Origin: a bacterium
GTDB lineage: Bacteria; Verrucomicrobiota; Verrucomicrobiia; Limisphaerales; JAJXZI01
Length of the DNA: 42,281 nt
Assembly: GCA_021780115.1 (NCBI GenBank)
Contig: JAJXZI010000264.1
Span: 1 to 42,281 of the forward strand
Direction of reading: 5' to 3'
The notes below the pieces were generated by a model. It saw only the letters and a program-made list of their open reading frames with translations, made no database searches and was not told where the DNA came from. Below are positions 1 to 7,351 of this stretch, in pieces (within the stretch, counting starts at the first letter, position 1; every line of letters starts with the position of its first letter). The position numbers were made by a program, and so were the translations under genes.

Positions 1-333
1 ATTCGACTCGAAAAGAATCAAGACTCGCTTTTCACGTTTCTCAACTACGATGGCGTGCCTTGGAACAACAACAACGCGGAACACGCAATCAAGTCCTTCG
101 TGCTGCTACGCAGAGTCATCACCGGTGTCACAACCGAAAAAGGAATTCGGGAGTATTTGGTTCTGTTGAGCGTCTGCCAAACCTGCAAATACATGGGCGT
201 GGACTTTCTGGATTTCCTCCGTTCGGGCGAGAAGGACATTCACGCCTTCGCGGAAAGCCGGCGCCGGAGGAAGCGCCGGTCCCCCAGCAGCGAACCGAAA
301 GCGTTGCCAGCGGAGGCTTCGGCGGAGCCATGA
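1..333 (+). CDS. IS66-type transposase, C-terminal part (5' end outside window)
   Basis: The reading frame is open from base 1, so the gene begins upstream of the window. About 110 residues remain. They include the WNNNNAEHAIK block, which matches the conserved NNxAE segment of the DDE catalytic core of IS66 transposases, where the Glu is the last acidic residue of the triad. This is followed by an LLRRVITGVTTEKG stretch and the typical short alpha-helical C-terminus. The tail after DFLRSGEKDI is Arg-rich and Pro/Ala-rich and looks like read-through into repeat sequence, so the true transposase may originally have ended earlier. The transposase would move its own element by cut-and-paste. Whether an intact copy exists upstream cannot be seen. 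The family call is fairly sure; activity is unknown. Confidence 0.75.
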   Translation: MRLEKNQDSLFTFLNYDGVPWNNNNAEHAIKSFVLLRRVITGVTTEKGIREYLVLLSVCQTCKYMGVDFLDFLRSGEKDIHAFAESRRRRKRRSPSSEPKALPAEASAEP

Positions 334-433
334 GCGACCTTGCGCTGGCTGGCCTCGCGTTCGTAGCCGCCGAGGTGGCGAGGCTCTGACTTTGCCTTCC
401 GCATTTGAAAAACCCGCCAAGGAACGGTACGAG

Positions 434-549
434 CGGGCCCAAATGGGTGGAGCGCGGCTGGGTCCGTCGGACCCGCCGCAGCGGGTTGGACTCGGGAAGC
501 TGCGGCGGCTGGGTCTTCGACCACCCGCCGCGCTCCGTTCCTGGGCCCG
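434..549. repeat. Multi-hairpin inverted-repeat element, cloverleaf-like
   Basis: Two nested stems close the element: CGGGCCCA (434-441) with TGGGCCCG (542-549), and GGAGCGCGGC (449-458) with GCCGCGCTCC (527-536). Inside sit three consecutive hairpins: GGGTCCG/CGGACCC (460-466, 468-474), GCCGCAGC/GCTGCGGC (475-482, 499-506) and GGTC/GACC (512-515, 519-522). An alternative pairing exists between GGAACGG (421-427) and CCGTTCC (535-541). All arms are perfect by eye. The element lies next to transposase remnants and could be a mobile palindromic repeat or the end structure of an element. A transcribed structured RNA is also possible. Confidence 0.55.
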
Positions 550-610
550 ATGCAGCCACCGTTGCCGGTTGGTCCGAACTCCTCCCGTTGGCTACTACGG
601 GAAGATGATG

Positions 611-660
611 TCCTCCGTTCAGGCGAGAAAGTCATTCACGCCTTCGCGGAAAGCCGGCGC
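611..660 (+). repeat. Second copy of the transposase 3'-tail (47/50 identical to 215-264)
   Basis: The 50 bases match positions 215-264 with three mismatches. In one frame they still encode LRSGEKVIHAFAESRR, nearly the same as LRSGEKDIHAFAESRR in the transposase. Only the tail is present here, so this is a relic of a related element or a duplication of the element's end. Confidence 0.7.
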
Positions 661-791
661 GGGCGCAGACGACACGCCCACCAGCCCGCCGACCGGCTGG
701 CCGGCGGAGGCAATCCCCGATATGGCCGGTTCTCTCGGCGCGCGAAACCGCCAGATGAATGGCCCCGCCGAGTGGCGGGGGCGTCGGATTC

Positions 792-805
792 TTGATCCAG
801 GTCAA
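792..805. promoter_or_regulatory. FNR/DNR-type binding site upstream of the oxidase operon
   Basis: The sequence TTGAT-CCAG-GTCAA is a dyad differing at one base from the Crp/FNR-superfamily consensus TTGAT-N4-ATCAA. The symmetry extends one more base on each side (C...G). Its centre lies about 98 bases before the ATG of the cupredoxin gene, the first gene of the respiratory operon. That fits a regulator responding to oxygen or nitric oxide. No regulator of this family is encoded in the window, and no strong -10 box could be fixed. Confidence 0.5.
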
Positions 806-896
806 GGGAAACCCGGGCGCGGAGGGCGGAAGATTTGCCTGCTTCGCCGAGGAGTGCTACTCTTGCCCCGTTTCTCAACTAATTGAACGCTTGAAC

Positions 897-1604
897 ATGA
901 AATTGACTCTTGGCGTCTCCGGCGTCCTGGCGGCGCTGGCGACATGGAACCTGGCCCTCGCGGCCGACATCACTGGCACGGTCACCCTCAAGGGCACACC
1001 GCCGCCCGAAGTGGAAATCACCCCGCTGAAAAACGACCCGACCTGCGGCCCGCTGCACAAAGACGTGCCGAAGACCCGCTTTTACGTCGTCGGCCCGAAG
1101 GGCGAGTTGGCCGACGTCGTGGTGTCCCTCAAGGGCATCACCGGCAAATCCACCGGCGCCAGCGTCGCGCCGCTGGTCATTGACCAGAAAGGCTGCGAGT
1201 ACCTGCCGTACGTCGCGGCCGTCCAGACGGGGCAGAAGATCGATGTGAAGAATTCCGACCCCGTGATGCACAACGTCCACGACACCCCGACGGCGTCCGG
1301 CAACAAGGAGCGCAACCAGGCGATGCTGCCCGGCGGGCCGGACCTGACGTTCACCTTCGACGCCCCGGAGGAGTTCCTGCGCTTCAAGTGCGACGTGCAT
1401 CCGTGGATGTTTGCCTACGTCAGCGTGTTCGACAGCCCGTATTTCGCGGTGACGGGCGCCGACGGCAGCTTCAAAATCGCCAATGTGCCACCGGGCAAAT
1501 ACACCCTCGAAGCGCGCCACCGCAAGGCCGGCACGGTGACCAAGGAAATCGAGGTCACGGACAACGGCGCCCAGGCCGACCTCGTGCTGGAGTTGAAGCA
1601 GTAA
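897..1604 (+). CDS. Secreted cupredoxin/carboxypeptidase-regulatory-like protein
   Basis: A 235-residue periplasmic protein. The chosen ATG gives a signal peptide (residues 1-23, hydrophobic core and ALA-type cleavage site); longer frames upstream lack one. Residues ~25-180 form a cupredoxin-like domain with plausible copper ligands His125 and/or His128 (HNVH) and Cys165, His168, Met171 in KCDVHPWM. Residues ~183-235 resemble a small carboxypeptidase-regulatory-like beta-sandwich (DGSFKIANVPPGKYTLEARH). The protein probably carries electrons or copper in the periplasm. It lies 70 bases upstream of ctaA and downstream of an FNR-like box, so a role with the cytochrome oxidase is likely, either as electron donor or in copper delivery. 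The exact partner is not known. Confidence 0.75.
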   Translation: MKLTLGVSGVLAALATWNLALAADITGTVTLKGTPPPEVEITPLKNDPTCGPLHKDVPKTRFYVVGPKGELADVVVSLKGITGKSTGASVAPLVIDQKGCEYLPYVAAVQTGQKIDVKNSDPVMHNVHDTPTASGNKERNQAMLPGGPDLTFTFDAPEEFLRFKCDVHPWMFAYVSVFDSPYFAVTGADGSFKIANVPPGKYTLEARHRKAGTVTKEIEVTDNGAQADLVLELKQ

Positions 1605-1623
1605 CCGGTCTTTGCTCCGCCCA

Positions 1624-1649
1624 CCGCTGCGACTGTTCAGTTGCGGCGG
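1624..1649 (+). terminator. Hairpin between cupredoxin gene and ctaA
   Basis: The arms CCGCTGCGAC (1624-1633) and GTTGCGGCGG (1640-1649) pair over 10 positions with two G-T wobbles around a 6-base loop. The following bases are only moderately T-rich, so this may be a partial terminator or an RNA-processing hairpin that lowers expression of the downstream oxidase genes relative to the cupredoxin. Confidence 0.35.
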
Positions 1650-1674
1650 CTAATTCTTTGGTTATCATATCCGA

Positions 1675-2739
1675 ATGTTCCGCTCGGCCAATAACCCGTG
1701 GCTGCACCGTTTCGCGGTGCTGACGGCGCTGGCCGCCCTCGGCCTCATCGGCGTGGGCGGACTGGTGACCAGCCACGAGGCGGGCATGGCCGTGACGGAC
1801 TGGCCGACGAGCAACGGCTACAACATGTTCCTGTTTCCCGTCTCGCAGTGGGTCGGCGGCGTCTTCTACGAGCACACGCACCGTTTGGTGGCGTCGGGCG
1901 TCGGCTTGTTGACGACGATCCTGGCGGTCTGGCTCTGGCTCAAGGACTGCCGCGTCTGGCTGCGACGCCTGGGGGTGATCGCGTTTTTCGGCGTCGTGTT
2001 TCAAGGTGTCTTGGGCGGTCTGCGCGTGGTGCTTCTCAAGGATCAAATCGGGATCTTTCACGCCACGCTGGCGCAAATGTTCCTGGTGCTGGTGAGCGTC
2101 CTCGCGCTCCTGACCAGCCCTTGGTGGCAGCGGTTTGTGGCGTCGGCCCGCGAATTCGCGGTGCCGCTGGGTTTGCGGCGGCTCTTCCTTTTCACCACAC
2201 TCCTCATTCTGGCGCAACTGGTTGTCGGCGCGACGATGCGGCACCAGCACGCGGGGCTTTCCATTCCGGATTTCCCGCTGGCTTACGGCCGGATCTGGCC
2301 GGACACGAGCCCCACGGCAGTGGCCCGTTACAACCAAAACCGCCTTGAAGTCACCGCCGCCAATCCGATCACGGCGTTCCAGATCGAGTTGCAGATGGCC
2401 CACCGCCTCCTGGCGTTGACGGTCTTGGGACTGGTTGCTGCCAGTGCCTGGGGCACACGCCGCCGCCTGGGCGGACGCAACCCGGCGACCAAACTGGCCG
2501 CGGCCTGGCTGGCGCTGATTGGCATTCAGGTCGTGCTGGGCGCTTGGACGATCTGGTCCAACAAAGCAGCGGACATTGCCACGGCCCACGTGGTCGTCGG
2601 CGCGGCGTCGCTTGTGACCGGGGCGCTGCTGAGCCTGATCGCATTTCGCAGCGTGGCTGAATTCCGGAGCGTAGCTGCCGCTGTCGTGGACGAGCCAACC
2701 CGGGCCATTTCTCCCCATCCCCTTCCGCGCGCCGCTTGA
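1675..2739 (+). CDS. ctaA: Heme A synthase (COX15/CtaA family)
   Basis: A 354-residue polytopic membrane protein with about eight membrane segments. It oxidises the C8 methyl group of heme O to give heme A for the cytochrome oxidase encoded downstream. The COX15/CtaA signatures are clear: GGLVTSHEAGMAVTDWPT near the N-terminus, EHTHRLVA (His67/His69), FHATLAQ (His129), MAHRLLAL (His243) and TAHVVVGA (His305). These correspond to the four heme-ligand histidines of the two four-helix halves. A central HQHAGLSIPDFPLAYG block is also typical. The length is normal for the family. The stop codon lies 5 bases before the ctaB start, so the two are co-transcribed. A -10-like TATCAT lies just before the start, but the leader would be very short. 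Confidence 0.95.
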   Translation: MFRSANNPWLHRFAVLTALAALGLIGVGGLVTSHEAGMAVTDWPTSNGYNMFLFPVSQWVGGVFYEHTHRLVASGVGLLTTILAVWLWLKDCRVWLRRLGVIAFFGVVFQGVLGGLRVVLLKDQIGIFHATLAQMFLVLVSVLALLTSPWWQRFVASAREFAVPLGLRRLFLFTTLLILAQLVVGATMRHQHAGLSIPDFPLAYGRIWPDTSPTAVARYNQNRLEVTAANPITAFQIELQMAHRLLALTVLGLVAASAWGTRRRLGGRNPATKLAAAWLALIGIQVVLGAWTIWSNKAADIATAHVVVGAASLVTGALLSLIAFRSVAEFRSVAAAVVDEPTRAISPHPLPRAA

Positions 2740-2744
2740 TCCGA

Positions 2745-3644
2745 ATGAAGGCCACTGCCCAGACGCTTCCCACGGCCATCGTCGCTGAGAAATCCTGGCC
2801 CGCGGTGTATGCCGACCTGGTCAAGGCGCGGCTGACGCTGCTGGTGCTGCTCACCACGTTGGTCGGGTTTTATGTGGGATCGCGCGGCCCGGCGGATTTC
2901 GCGCTGATGGCCCACACGCTGTTCGGCACGGCGCTGCTGGCCGGCGGCGCCGCCGCGTTGAACGAACTGTGGGAGCGCGACCACGACGCCCGGATGCGGC
3001 GCACGCAGGGCCGTCCGTTGCCGTCCGGGCGGTTGCAGCCCGCCACTGTCTTGCTGTTTGGGGTGACGTGCGCCGTGGCCGGGTTGGCGTGGCTGGCCCT
3101 GGCGGTGAACGTGCCCGCGGCCCTGCTCGGCACGGCCTCACTGGCGTGTTACCTCTTCGTCTATACGCCGCTCAAGCGCGTGACTTGGCTCAACACGCTC
3201 GTTGGCGCGATTCCCGGCGGGCTGCCGCCGCTGATCGGCTGGGCGGCGGCGCGCGGCGAACTGGACGCCGGCGGCTGGGCGTTGTTTGCGATCCAGGCCT
3301 GCTGGCAGGTGCCACACTTTCTGGCGATCGCCTGGATTTACCGCGAGGAATACGCGCGGGCCGGCTTCGTCATGTTGCCGGTGGTGGACCGGGCCGGGCG
3401 GCAGACGGGCCGGGTGAGCGTGGCCCTCGCGCTGGCGCTGGTGGCGGCGAGCCTGGGGCCGTTCGCCTTCGGTCTGGCCGGGCCGGTTTATCTGGCGGGG
3501 GCGCTCGCGCTGGGCCTGCTGTTCGCAGGGCTGGCGGTGCGGTTCGCGCGCGACTTGACGCTCCCCCGCGCCTGGCAACTGTTCTACGCCTCGCTGCTTT
3601 ACCTGCCGCTGGTGTTGGGATTGCTGGTGTTGGACAAACGCTAG
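2745..3644 (+). CDS. ctaB: Protoheme IX farnesyltransferase (heme O synthase)
   Basis: A 299-residue UbiA-superfamily membrane prenyltransferase that adds a farnesyl group to heme B to make heme O, the substrate of CtaA. The first Asp-rich motif reads NELWERDHDARMRRTQGRPLPSG-like, with the N-x3-E-x3-D spacing also seen in COX10. The second conserved loop, YTPLKRVTWLNTLVGAIPGG, and the C-terminal LPRAWQLFYASLLYLPLV are diagnostic. The ATG at 2745 follows the ctaA stop directly. A TTG nine bases earlier overlaps the ctaA stop and is a possible alternative start. The protein lies in the inner membrane and works with the preceding ctaA. Confidence 0.95.
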   Translation: MKATAQTLPTAIVAEKSWPAVYADLVKARLTLLVLLTTLVGFYVGSRGPADFALMAHTLFGTALLAGGAAALNELWERDHDARMRRTQGRPLPSGRLQPATVLLFGVTCAVAGLAWLALAVNVPAALLGTASLACYLFVYTPLKRVTWLNTLVGAIPGGLPPLIGWAAARGELDAGGWALFAIQACWQVPHFLAIAWIYREEYARAGFVMLPVVDRAGRQTGRVSVALALALVAASLGPFAFGLAGPVYLAGALALGLLFAGLAVRFARDLTLPRAWQLFYASLLYLPLVLGLLVLDKR

Positions 3645-3760
3645 GTGAAGACGGGACCGGCCATGAATCACGAAGTTCGCGCCGCTCGGACGGGGGGCCG
3701 GAACCGCGCCGGCAGAGACCGTTTGCAGAACGCTTATTGTTGAGGCAAAAATAACGAATC

Positions 3761-5605
3761 ATGCAGGCCATCGCTGAAATTGACCCGCTCGCCGCGCCGC
3801 ACGCCCGGCCGCACGGCGCGGCGCGGGAAACCCACGACGGGGCCGGAACCTTCTGGCGCAAGTACGTCTTTTCCACCGACCACAAAGTCATCGGCATCCA
3901 ATACGCGATCACGGGACTGTGCTTCCTTTTCTTCGGCTTCCTGCTGATGACGATGATGCGCTGGCAGATCGCCAAGCCGGGTGAGCCGATCCCGATTTTC
4001 GGCCCGCTGCTCCAGGCCGTGCTGGGCGACACCGCCGCCAAGGGCATCATGTCGCCAGATCTTTACAACTCCTTCGGCGCGATGCACGGCACGATCATGG
4101 TCTTCCTGGCGATCGTGCCGCTGGCCTTCGGGGCGTTCGCCAACCTCATCGTGCCGCTCCAGATCGGCGCGCCGGACATGGCCTTTCCCCGGGTCAACAT
4201 GGCCAGTTACCAGGCGTATTTCGTCGGCGGGGTAATCATGCTGGCGAGCTTCATCATCCCGGGCGGCGCCGCGCAGGCCGGCTGGACTTCCTATCCGCCG
4301 CTGGCGACGGTGGTGGCGACGGACGGCCAGACTTACTGGATCATCGGGATGGTGTTCCTGATCACATCGTCGCTCTTGGGCGCGGTCAACGTCATCGCCA
4401 CCGTCATCCAGTTGCGCGCGCCGGGGCTGCACTGGTTCCGGCTGCCGTTCTTCGTCTGGGCGCAGTTTGTCACGGCGTTCCTGCTGCTGCTGGCGTTTCC
4501 GCCGCTGGAATCGGCCGCAGTCATGCAGCTCATGGACAAGGTGGCGCACACCAGCTTCTTCCTGCCCGCCGGCCTGGCGGTCGCCGGTCCAGACGGTCAC
4601 GTAAGCGGCGGGGGCAATCCGTTGCTGTGGCAGCATCTGTTCTGGTTCCTGGCCCACCCGGAGGTGTACGTGCTGATCCTGCCGGCGATGGGAATCGTCT
4701 GTGAAATCGTCGCCAACAACACGCGCAAGCCGGTCTGGGGTTACAAGTCCTTGGTGTATGCCTTGCTGATCCTCGGCTTTCTCTCGTTCATCGTCTGGGC
4801 GCACCACATGTATCTGACCGGCATGGGCACCAAGATCAGCACCTTCTTCCAGACGACCACGATCATCATCTCCATCCCGTCGGTGATCATTCTGACCTGC
4901 TTGTTTCTCTCGCTGTGGGGCGGCTCGATCCGGTTCAACACGCCGATGCTCTTTGCGCTGGGATTCCTGCCGATGTTCGGCATCGGCGGCCTGACGGGCC
5001 TGCCGCTGGGGTTTGCGACAAGCGACATTCACCTGCACGACACCTACTACGTTATCGGCCATTTCCACTATGTCGTGGCGCCGGGAACCATCTTCGCGCT
5101 CTTCGCCGGCATCTATTACTGGTTCCCCAAGTTCACCGGACGGATGATGAATGAATTCTGGGGGAAAGTTCACTTCTGGCTCTCGCTTATCTTCATGAAC
5201 TTGATTTTCCAGCCGATGCTCTTTCAGGGCATGGCGGGCATGTTGCGCCGGATGGCCGACGGCGGGGCGAACTACTCCGCCGCGCGCGTCCCGGATGCGG
5301 TCGGCGGCCTCAGCAATTACATCATGCAAATGAACACCATGATCTCCTACGCCGTGTGGATGCTGGGCCTGGCGCAGGTGCCCTTCATCCTCAATTTCTT
5401 CTACAGCATGTGGAAAGGGCCGAAGGCGCCATCCGACAATCCCTGGCAGGCCACGACGCTGGAGTGGCAGACGCCCACGCCGCCGCCCCACGGCAACTTC
5501 CTCACCGCGCCCGCCGTCTTCCGCGGGCCGTACGAATACAGCGTGCCGGGCCACGCCCAGGACTTCACGCCGCAGAACCAGCCCGACCGCCCCGCCACGA
5601 CTTAA
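3761..5605 (+). CDS. ctaD: Cytochrome c oxidase subunit I
   Basis: A 614-residue catalytic subunit of a heme-copper oxygen reductase in the inner membrane. All redox ligands are visible: His109 (MHGTIM) and His436 for the low-spin heme, His434 for the high-spin heme (GHFHYV), and His299 (AHPEVY), His348 and His349 (AHHMY) for CuB. Tyr303 is the expected cross-linked tyrosine. The Glu in HPEVY and the Asp in PDMAFPR point to an A1-type enzyme with a D-channel. The usual Gly before HPEVY is Ala here. About twelve hydrophobic helices are followed by a soluble tail (~545-614). The gene is 116 bases after ctaB and 6 bases before subunit III. A very long antisense frame covers it but is only a GC artefact. 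Confidence 0.97.
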   Translation: MQAIAEIDPLAAPHARPHGAARETHDGAGTFWRKYVFSTDHKVIGIQYAITGLCFLFFGFLLMTMMRWQIAKPGEPIPIFGPLLQAVLGDTAAKGIMSPDLYNSFGAMHGTIMVFLAIVPLAFGAFANLIVPLQIGAPDMAFPRVNMASYQAYFVGGVIMLASFIIPGGAAQAGWTSYPPLATVVATDGQTYWIIGMVFLITSSLLGAVNVIATVIQLRAPGLHWFRLPFFVWAQFVTAFLLLLAFPPLESAAVMQLMDKVAHTSFFLPAGLAVAGPDGHVSGGGNPLLWQHLFWFLAHPEVYVLILPAMGIVCEIVANNTRKPVWGYKSLVYALLILGFLSFIVWAHHMYLTGMGTKISTFFQTTTIIISIPSVIILTCLFLSLWGGSIRFNTPMLFALGFLPMFGIGGLTGLPLGFATSDIHLHDTYYVIGHFHYVVAPGTIFALFAGIYYWFPKFTGRMMNEFWGKVHFWLSLIFMNLIFQPMLFQGMAGMLRRMADGGANYSAARVPDAVGGLSNYIMQMNTMISYAVWMLGLAQVPFILNFFYSMWKGPKAPSDNPWQATTLEWQTPTPPPHGNFLTAPAVFRGPYEYSVPGHAQDFTPQNQPDRPATT

Positions 5606-5611
5606 GTTGCC

Positions 5612-6556
5612 ATGCACGCCGCGATGGAAATTCCCTACGTTTCGACGCCCCGCCCGGACACCGGGCTGTACAACGCCAAGATCGGCATCTGGCTGTTTCT
5701 CGCCTCCGAAGTGATGCTGTTCGGCGGCCTGTTCTCCGCCTACATCCTGTTGCGCGTCGGCGCGCCGGACGGCACCTGGCCCGAAGGCTGGCTCAACATC
5801 CCCGTCGGTACCACCAACACCGTCGTGCTCATCACCTCCAGCATCACGACGGTCATGGCCTGGGCCTCGTGCAAGATGAAGCAATTCGGCCGGTTCAAGC
5901 TGTTTCACGGCTTGACGCTGCTGCTGGCCATGACGTTCGTCGGCATCAAGTCCTACGAGTACCACGACAAATTCACCCACTACGAGGCGAAGCTGAATGA
6001 CCAGTTGGTGCTGGCCGACGGCAAAACGGTGTTCGGCAACCTGGTGGCCAACACCAACGGCGTGGTGCTCTTCAGCGTCTCGACCGGCCAGCCCGGCGAA
6101 TACGAGGCGACCCCGGCGAAGTATGCGCAGGCCCAGGTCGCCAAGATCGTGCCGGGCCAGATCGTGGACGGCCACCTGGTGGAACGCGCGGCGGACCACA
6201 TCACCCTCAGCGGCCACACGGTGGCCGAGCACGCGGAGTTGATGAACATGCGCAGCGCCGCGGCGAGACACATCCAGCATTCTGAGATCACGCTGGTCCC
6301 GGCGCAGCTCCGGAGCATTGAGACCTACGGCCCGTGGCACAACACTTACCTGGCCATTTACTTTACGTTGACCGGCCTGCACGCGCTCCACGTCCTGGGC
6401 GGCGCCTTGGTCATCGGCTACCTCTGGGGCCCCGGCAGCAAGCTGTGGCAGACCGATCCGGAGCGGTTCACTAACCGGGTCGAGATTTCCGGCCTGTTCT
6501 GGCACTTTGTGGACTTGGTTTGGATTTTCCTCTTCCCTGTTTTATACTTGTTATAA
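5612..6556 (+). CDS. ctaE: Cytochrome c oxidase subunit III with a long soluble insertion
   Basis: A 314-residue protein. Residues 20-50 (KIGIWLFLASEVMLFGGLFSAYI) and 244-314 (YLAIYFTLTGLHALHVLGG ... FWHFVDLVWIFLFPVLYLL) match subunit III of bacterial oxidases, including the conserved SE of the second helix and WHFVDLVW at the end. Between the helix ending near residue 118 and the one starting near 245 lies about 115 residues of mostly polar, beta-rich sequence with no membrane segment. In short bacterial subunit III proteins this loop is usually a few tens of residues. The insertion would lie outside the bilayer. The start at 5612 is 6 bases after subunit I; a second in-frame ATG at 5624 is possible. 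Confidence 0.93.
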   Translation: MHAAMEIPYVSTPRPDTGLYNAKIGIWLFLASEVMLFGGLFSAYILLRVGAPDGTWPEGWLNIPVGTTNTVVLITSSITTVMAWASCKMKQFGRFKLFHGLTLLLAMTFVGIKSYEYHDKFTHYEAKLNDQLVLADGKTVFGNLVANTNGVVLFSVSTGQPGEYEATPAKYAQAQVAKIVPGQIVDGHLVERAADHITLSGHTVAEHAELMNMRSAAARHIQHSEITLVPAQLRSIETYGPWHNTYLAIYFTLTGLHALHVLGGALVIGYLWGPGSKLWQTDPERFTNRVEISGLFWHFVDLVWIFLFPVLYLL

Positions 6557-6560
6557 TTTC

Positions 6561-6890
6561 ATGGCTACCAGCGAAGCACACGAGCACGACATCCAGGCCT
6601 CCGTCCGGCGGTATCTCTACGTTTTCTACGCCCTGCTCTTTGGCACCGGCGTGACGGTCGCCGCGTCCTACATCCCGTTTGGGAACCACGAGATCAATAT
6701 TGCGGTGGCCCTGGCCATCGCCATCGCCAAGGCCTCCTTGGTCGCCGGCTTTTTCATGCACCTCATCTCGGAGCGGAAGATGATCTACGGCTTCCTGCTG
6801 TTCACGGTGGTCTTCGTGGCCGCGCTCATGGCCCTGACGGTCATCTCGACCGGTCCGACCGAGATGATCCACGTCCAACATGTCTCTTAA
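6561..6890 (+). CDS. Cytochrome c oxidase subunit IV (prokaryotic, CtaF/CyoD-like)
   Basis: A 109-residue small membrane protein with three predicted helices: ~residues 18-37, 45-65 (AVALAIAIAKASLVAGFFMHL) and 74-95. The KASLVAGFFMHL segment and the position right after subunit III identify it as the small bacterial subunit IV, which stabilises the oxidase. The start ATG lies 4 bases after the stop of subunit III. The 3' end overlaps the next small gene by 11 bases. Confidence 0.88.
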   Translation: MATSEAHEHDIQASVRRYLYVFYALLFGTGVTVAASYIPFGNHEINIAVALAIAIAKASLVAGFFMHLISERKMIYGFLLFTVVFVAALMALTVISTGPTEMIHVQHVS

Positions 6891-7080
6891 GGCCGTCCAT
6901 CTCGTCTTCATCACGGCGTCGTGCCTGCTGGCCTTTGGCTTCGCGGCGTGGTGCTTCTTCAGCCCGGAGCGGACCGCGCGCGATGTCGCCTACGGGATCG
7001 GCTCCGCGACGGTGGGCGTGGCGCTCATCTTCTATGGCCGCTATTTTCTCAAGAAACTGAAGAACGTGGGTTACCTATGA
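6880..7080 (+). CDS. Small membrane protein of the oxidase operon
   Basis: A 66-residue protein with two predicted membrane helices (~residues 6-27 and 38-55) and a basic C-terminus (FLKKLKNVGYL). It overlaps the subunit IV gene by 11 bases at its start and the next small gene by 4 bases (ATGA) at its end, which is good evidence that it is translated. No family was recognised. Being embedded between subunits IV and II suggests an accessory subunit or an assembly factor. Confidence 0.7.
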   Translation: MSLKAVHLVFITASCLLAFGFAAWCFFSPERTARDVAYGIGSATVGVALIFYGRYFLKKLKNVGYL

Positions 7081-7349
7081 CTCGCTTCCGCAAATCCGGA
7101 TTCGGCCTGCTCGGCCTGCTCCTCACGCTCAACCTGAAGGCCGCGCCGGTCTTCGCCTGCGCCGCGTGCGCCGGCCAGTCGAGTGACGCGCAGGCCGTCG
7201 GCATGAACTGGGGCATTTTCACTCTGCTCGCGGTGGTCGCGCTCGTCCTCGGCAGCGTCGGCGCGTTCTTTGTTTACCTGGTCCAGCGCGCGGCCGCCGC
7301 GGCCCGTGCGCTGCCCGCCGCCACGCCTCAATCCGCCCACCAAGTCTGA
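7077..7349 (+). CDS. Small membrane protein with Cys-containing motif, oxidase operon
   Basis: A 90-residue protein starting in an ATGA overlap with the previous gene and ending 2 bases before subunit II. Residues ~8-24 form a signal-like hydrophobic stretch followed by FACAACAG, a CxxC-type pair that could bind copper or be a disulfide. Residues ~47-72 form a membrane helix, and the tail is Ala/Pro-rich. No named family was recognised. The CAAC pair just outside the first hydrophobic segment, in an operon with a copper chaperone, makes a role in CuA assembly conceivable; this is inference only. Confidence 0.65.
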   Translation: MTRFRKSGFGLLGLLLTLNLKAAPVFACAACAGQSSDAQAVGMNWGIFTLLAVVALVLGSVGAFFVYLVQRAAAAARALPAATPQSAHQV

Positions 7350-7351
7350 CG

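Larger units (their letters stand above)
334..896. other. Spacer of repeats between transposase end and respiratory operon
   Basis: No credible gene was found. Several overlapping frames are open on both strands only because of the high GC content. The stretch holds a dense inverted-repeat element (434-549), a small hairpin with arms TCCCGT/ACGGGA at 583-588 and 597-602, a second copy of the transposase tail (611-660) and an FNR-like box (792-805). The last ~90 bases act as leader of the cupredoxin gene. Confidence 0.6.

Noticed and set aside
434..549. Idea that the structured element is an integron attC site
   Set aside because: A GTTGGAC-like core is present, but there is no matching RYYYAAC partner at the proper place and no integron integrase or cassette array nearby.
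3734..6505. A 923-codon open frame on the minus strand opposite the oxidase subunit I and III genes
   Set aside because: It is a composition artefact of GC-rich coding DNA: the product is Arg/Asp/His-rich without domains, while the plus strand encodes well-conserved oxidase subunits with all ligands.
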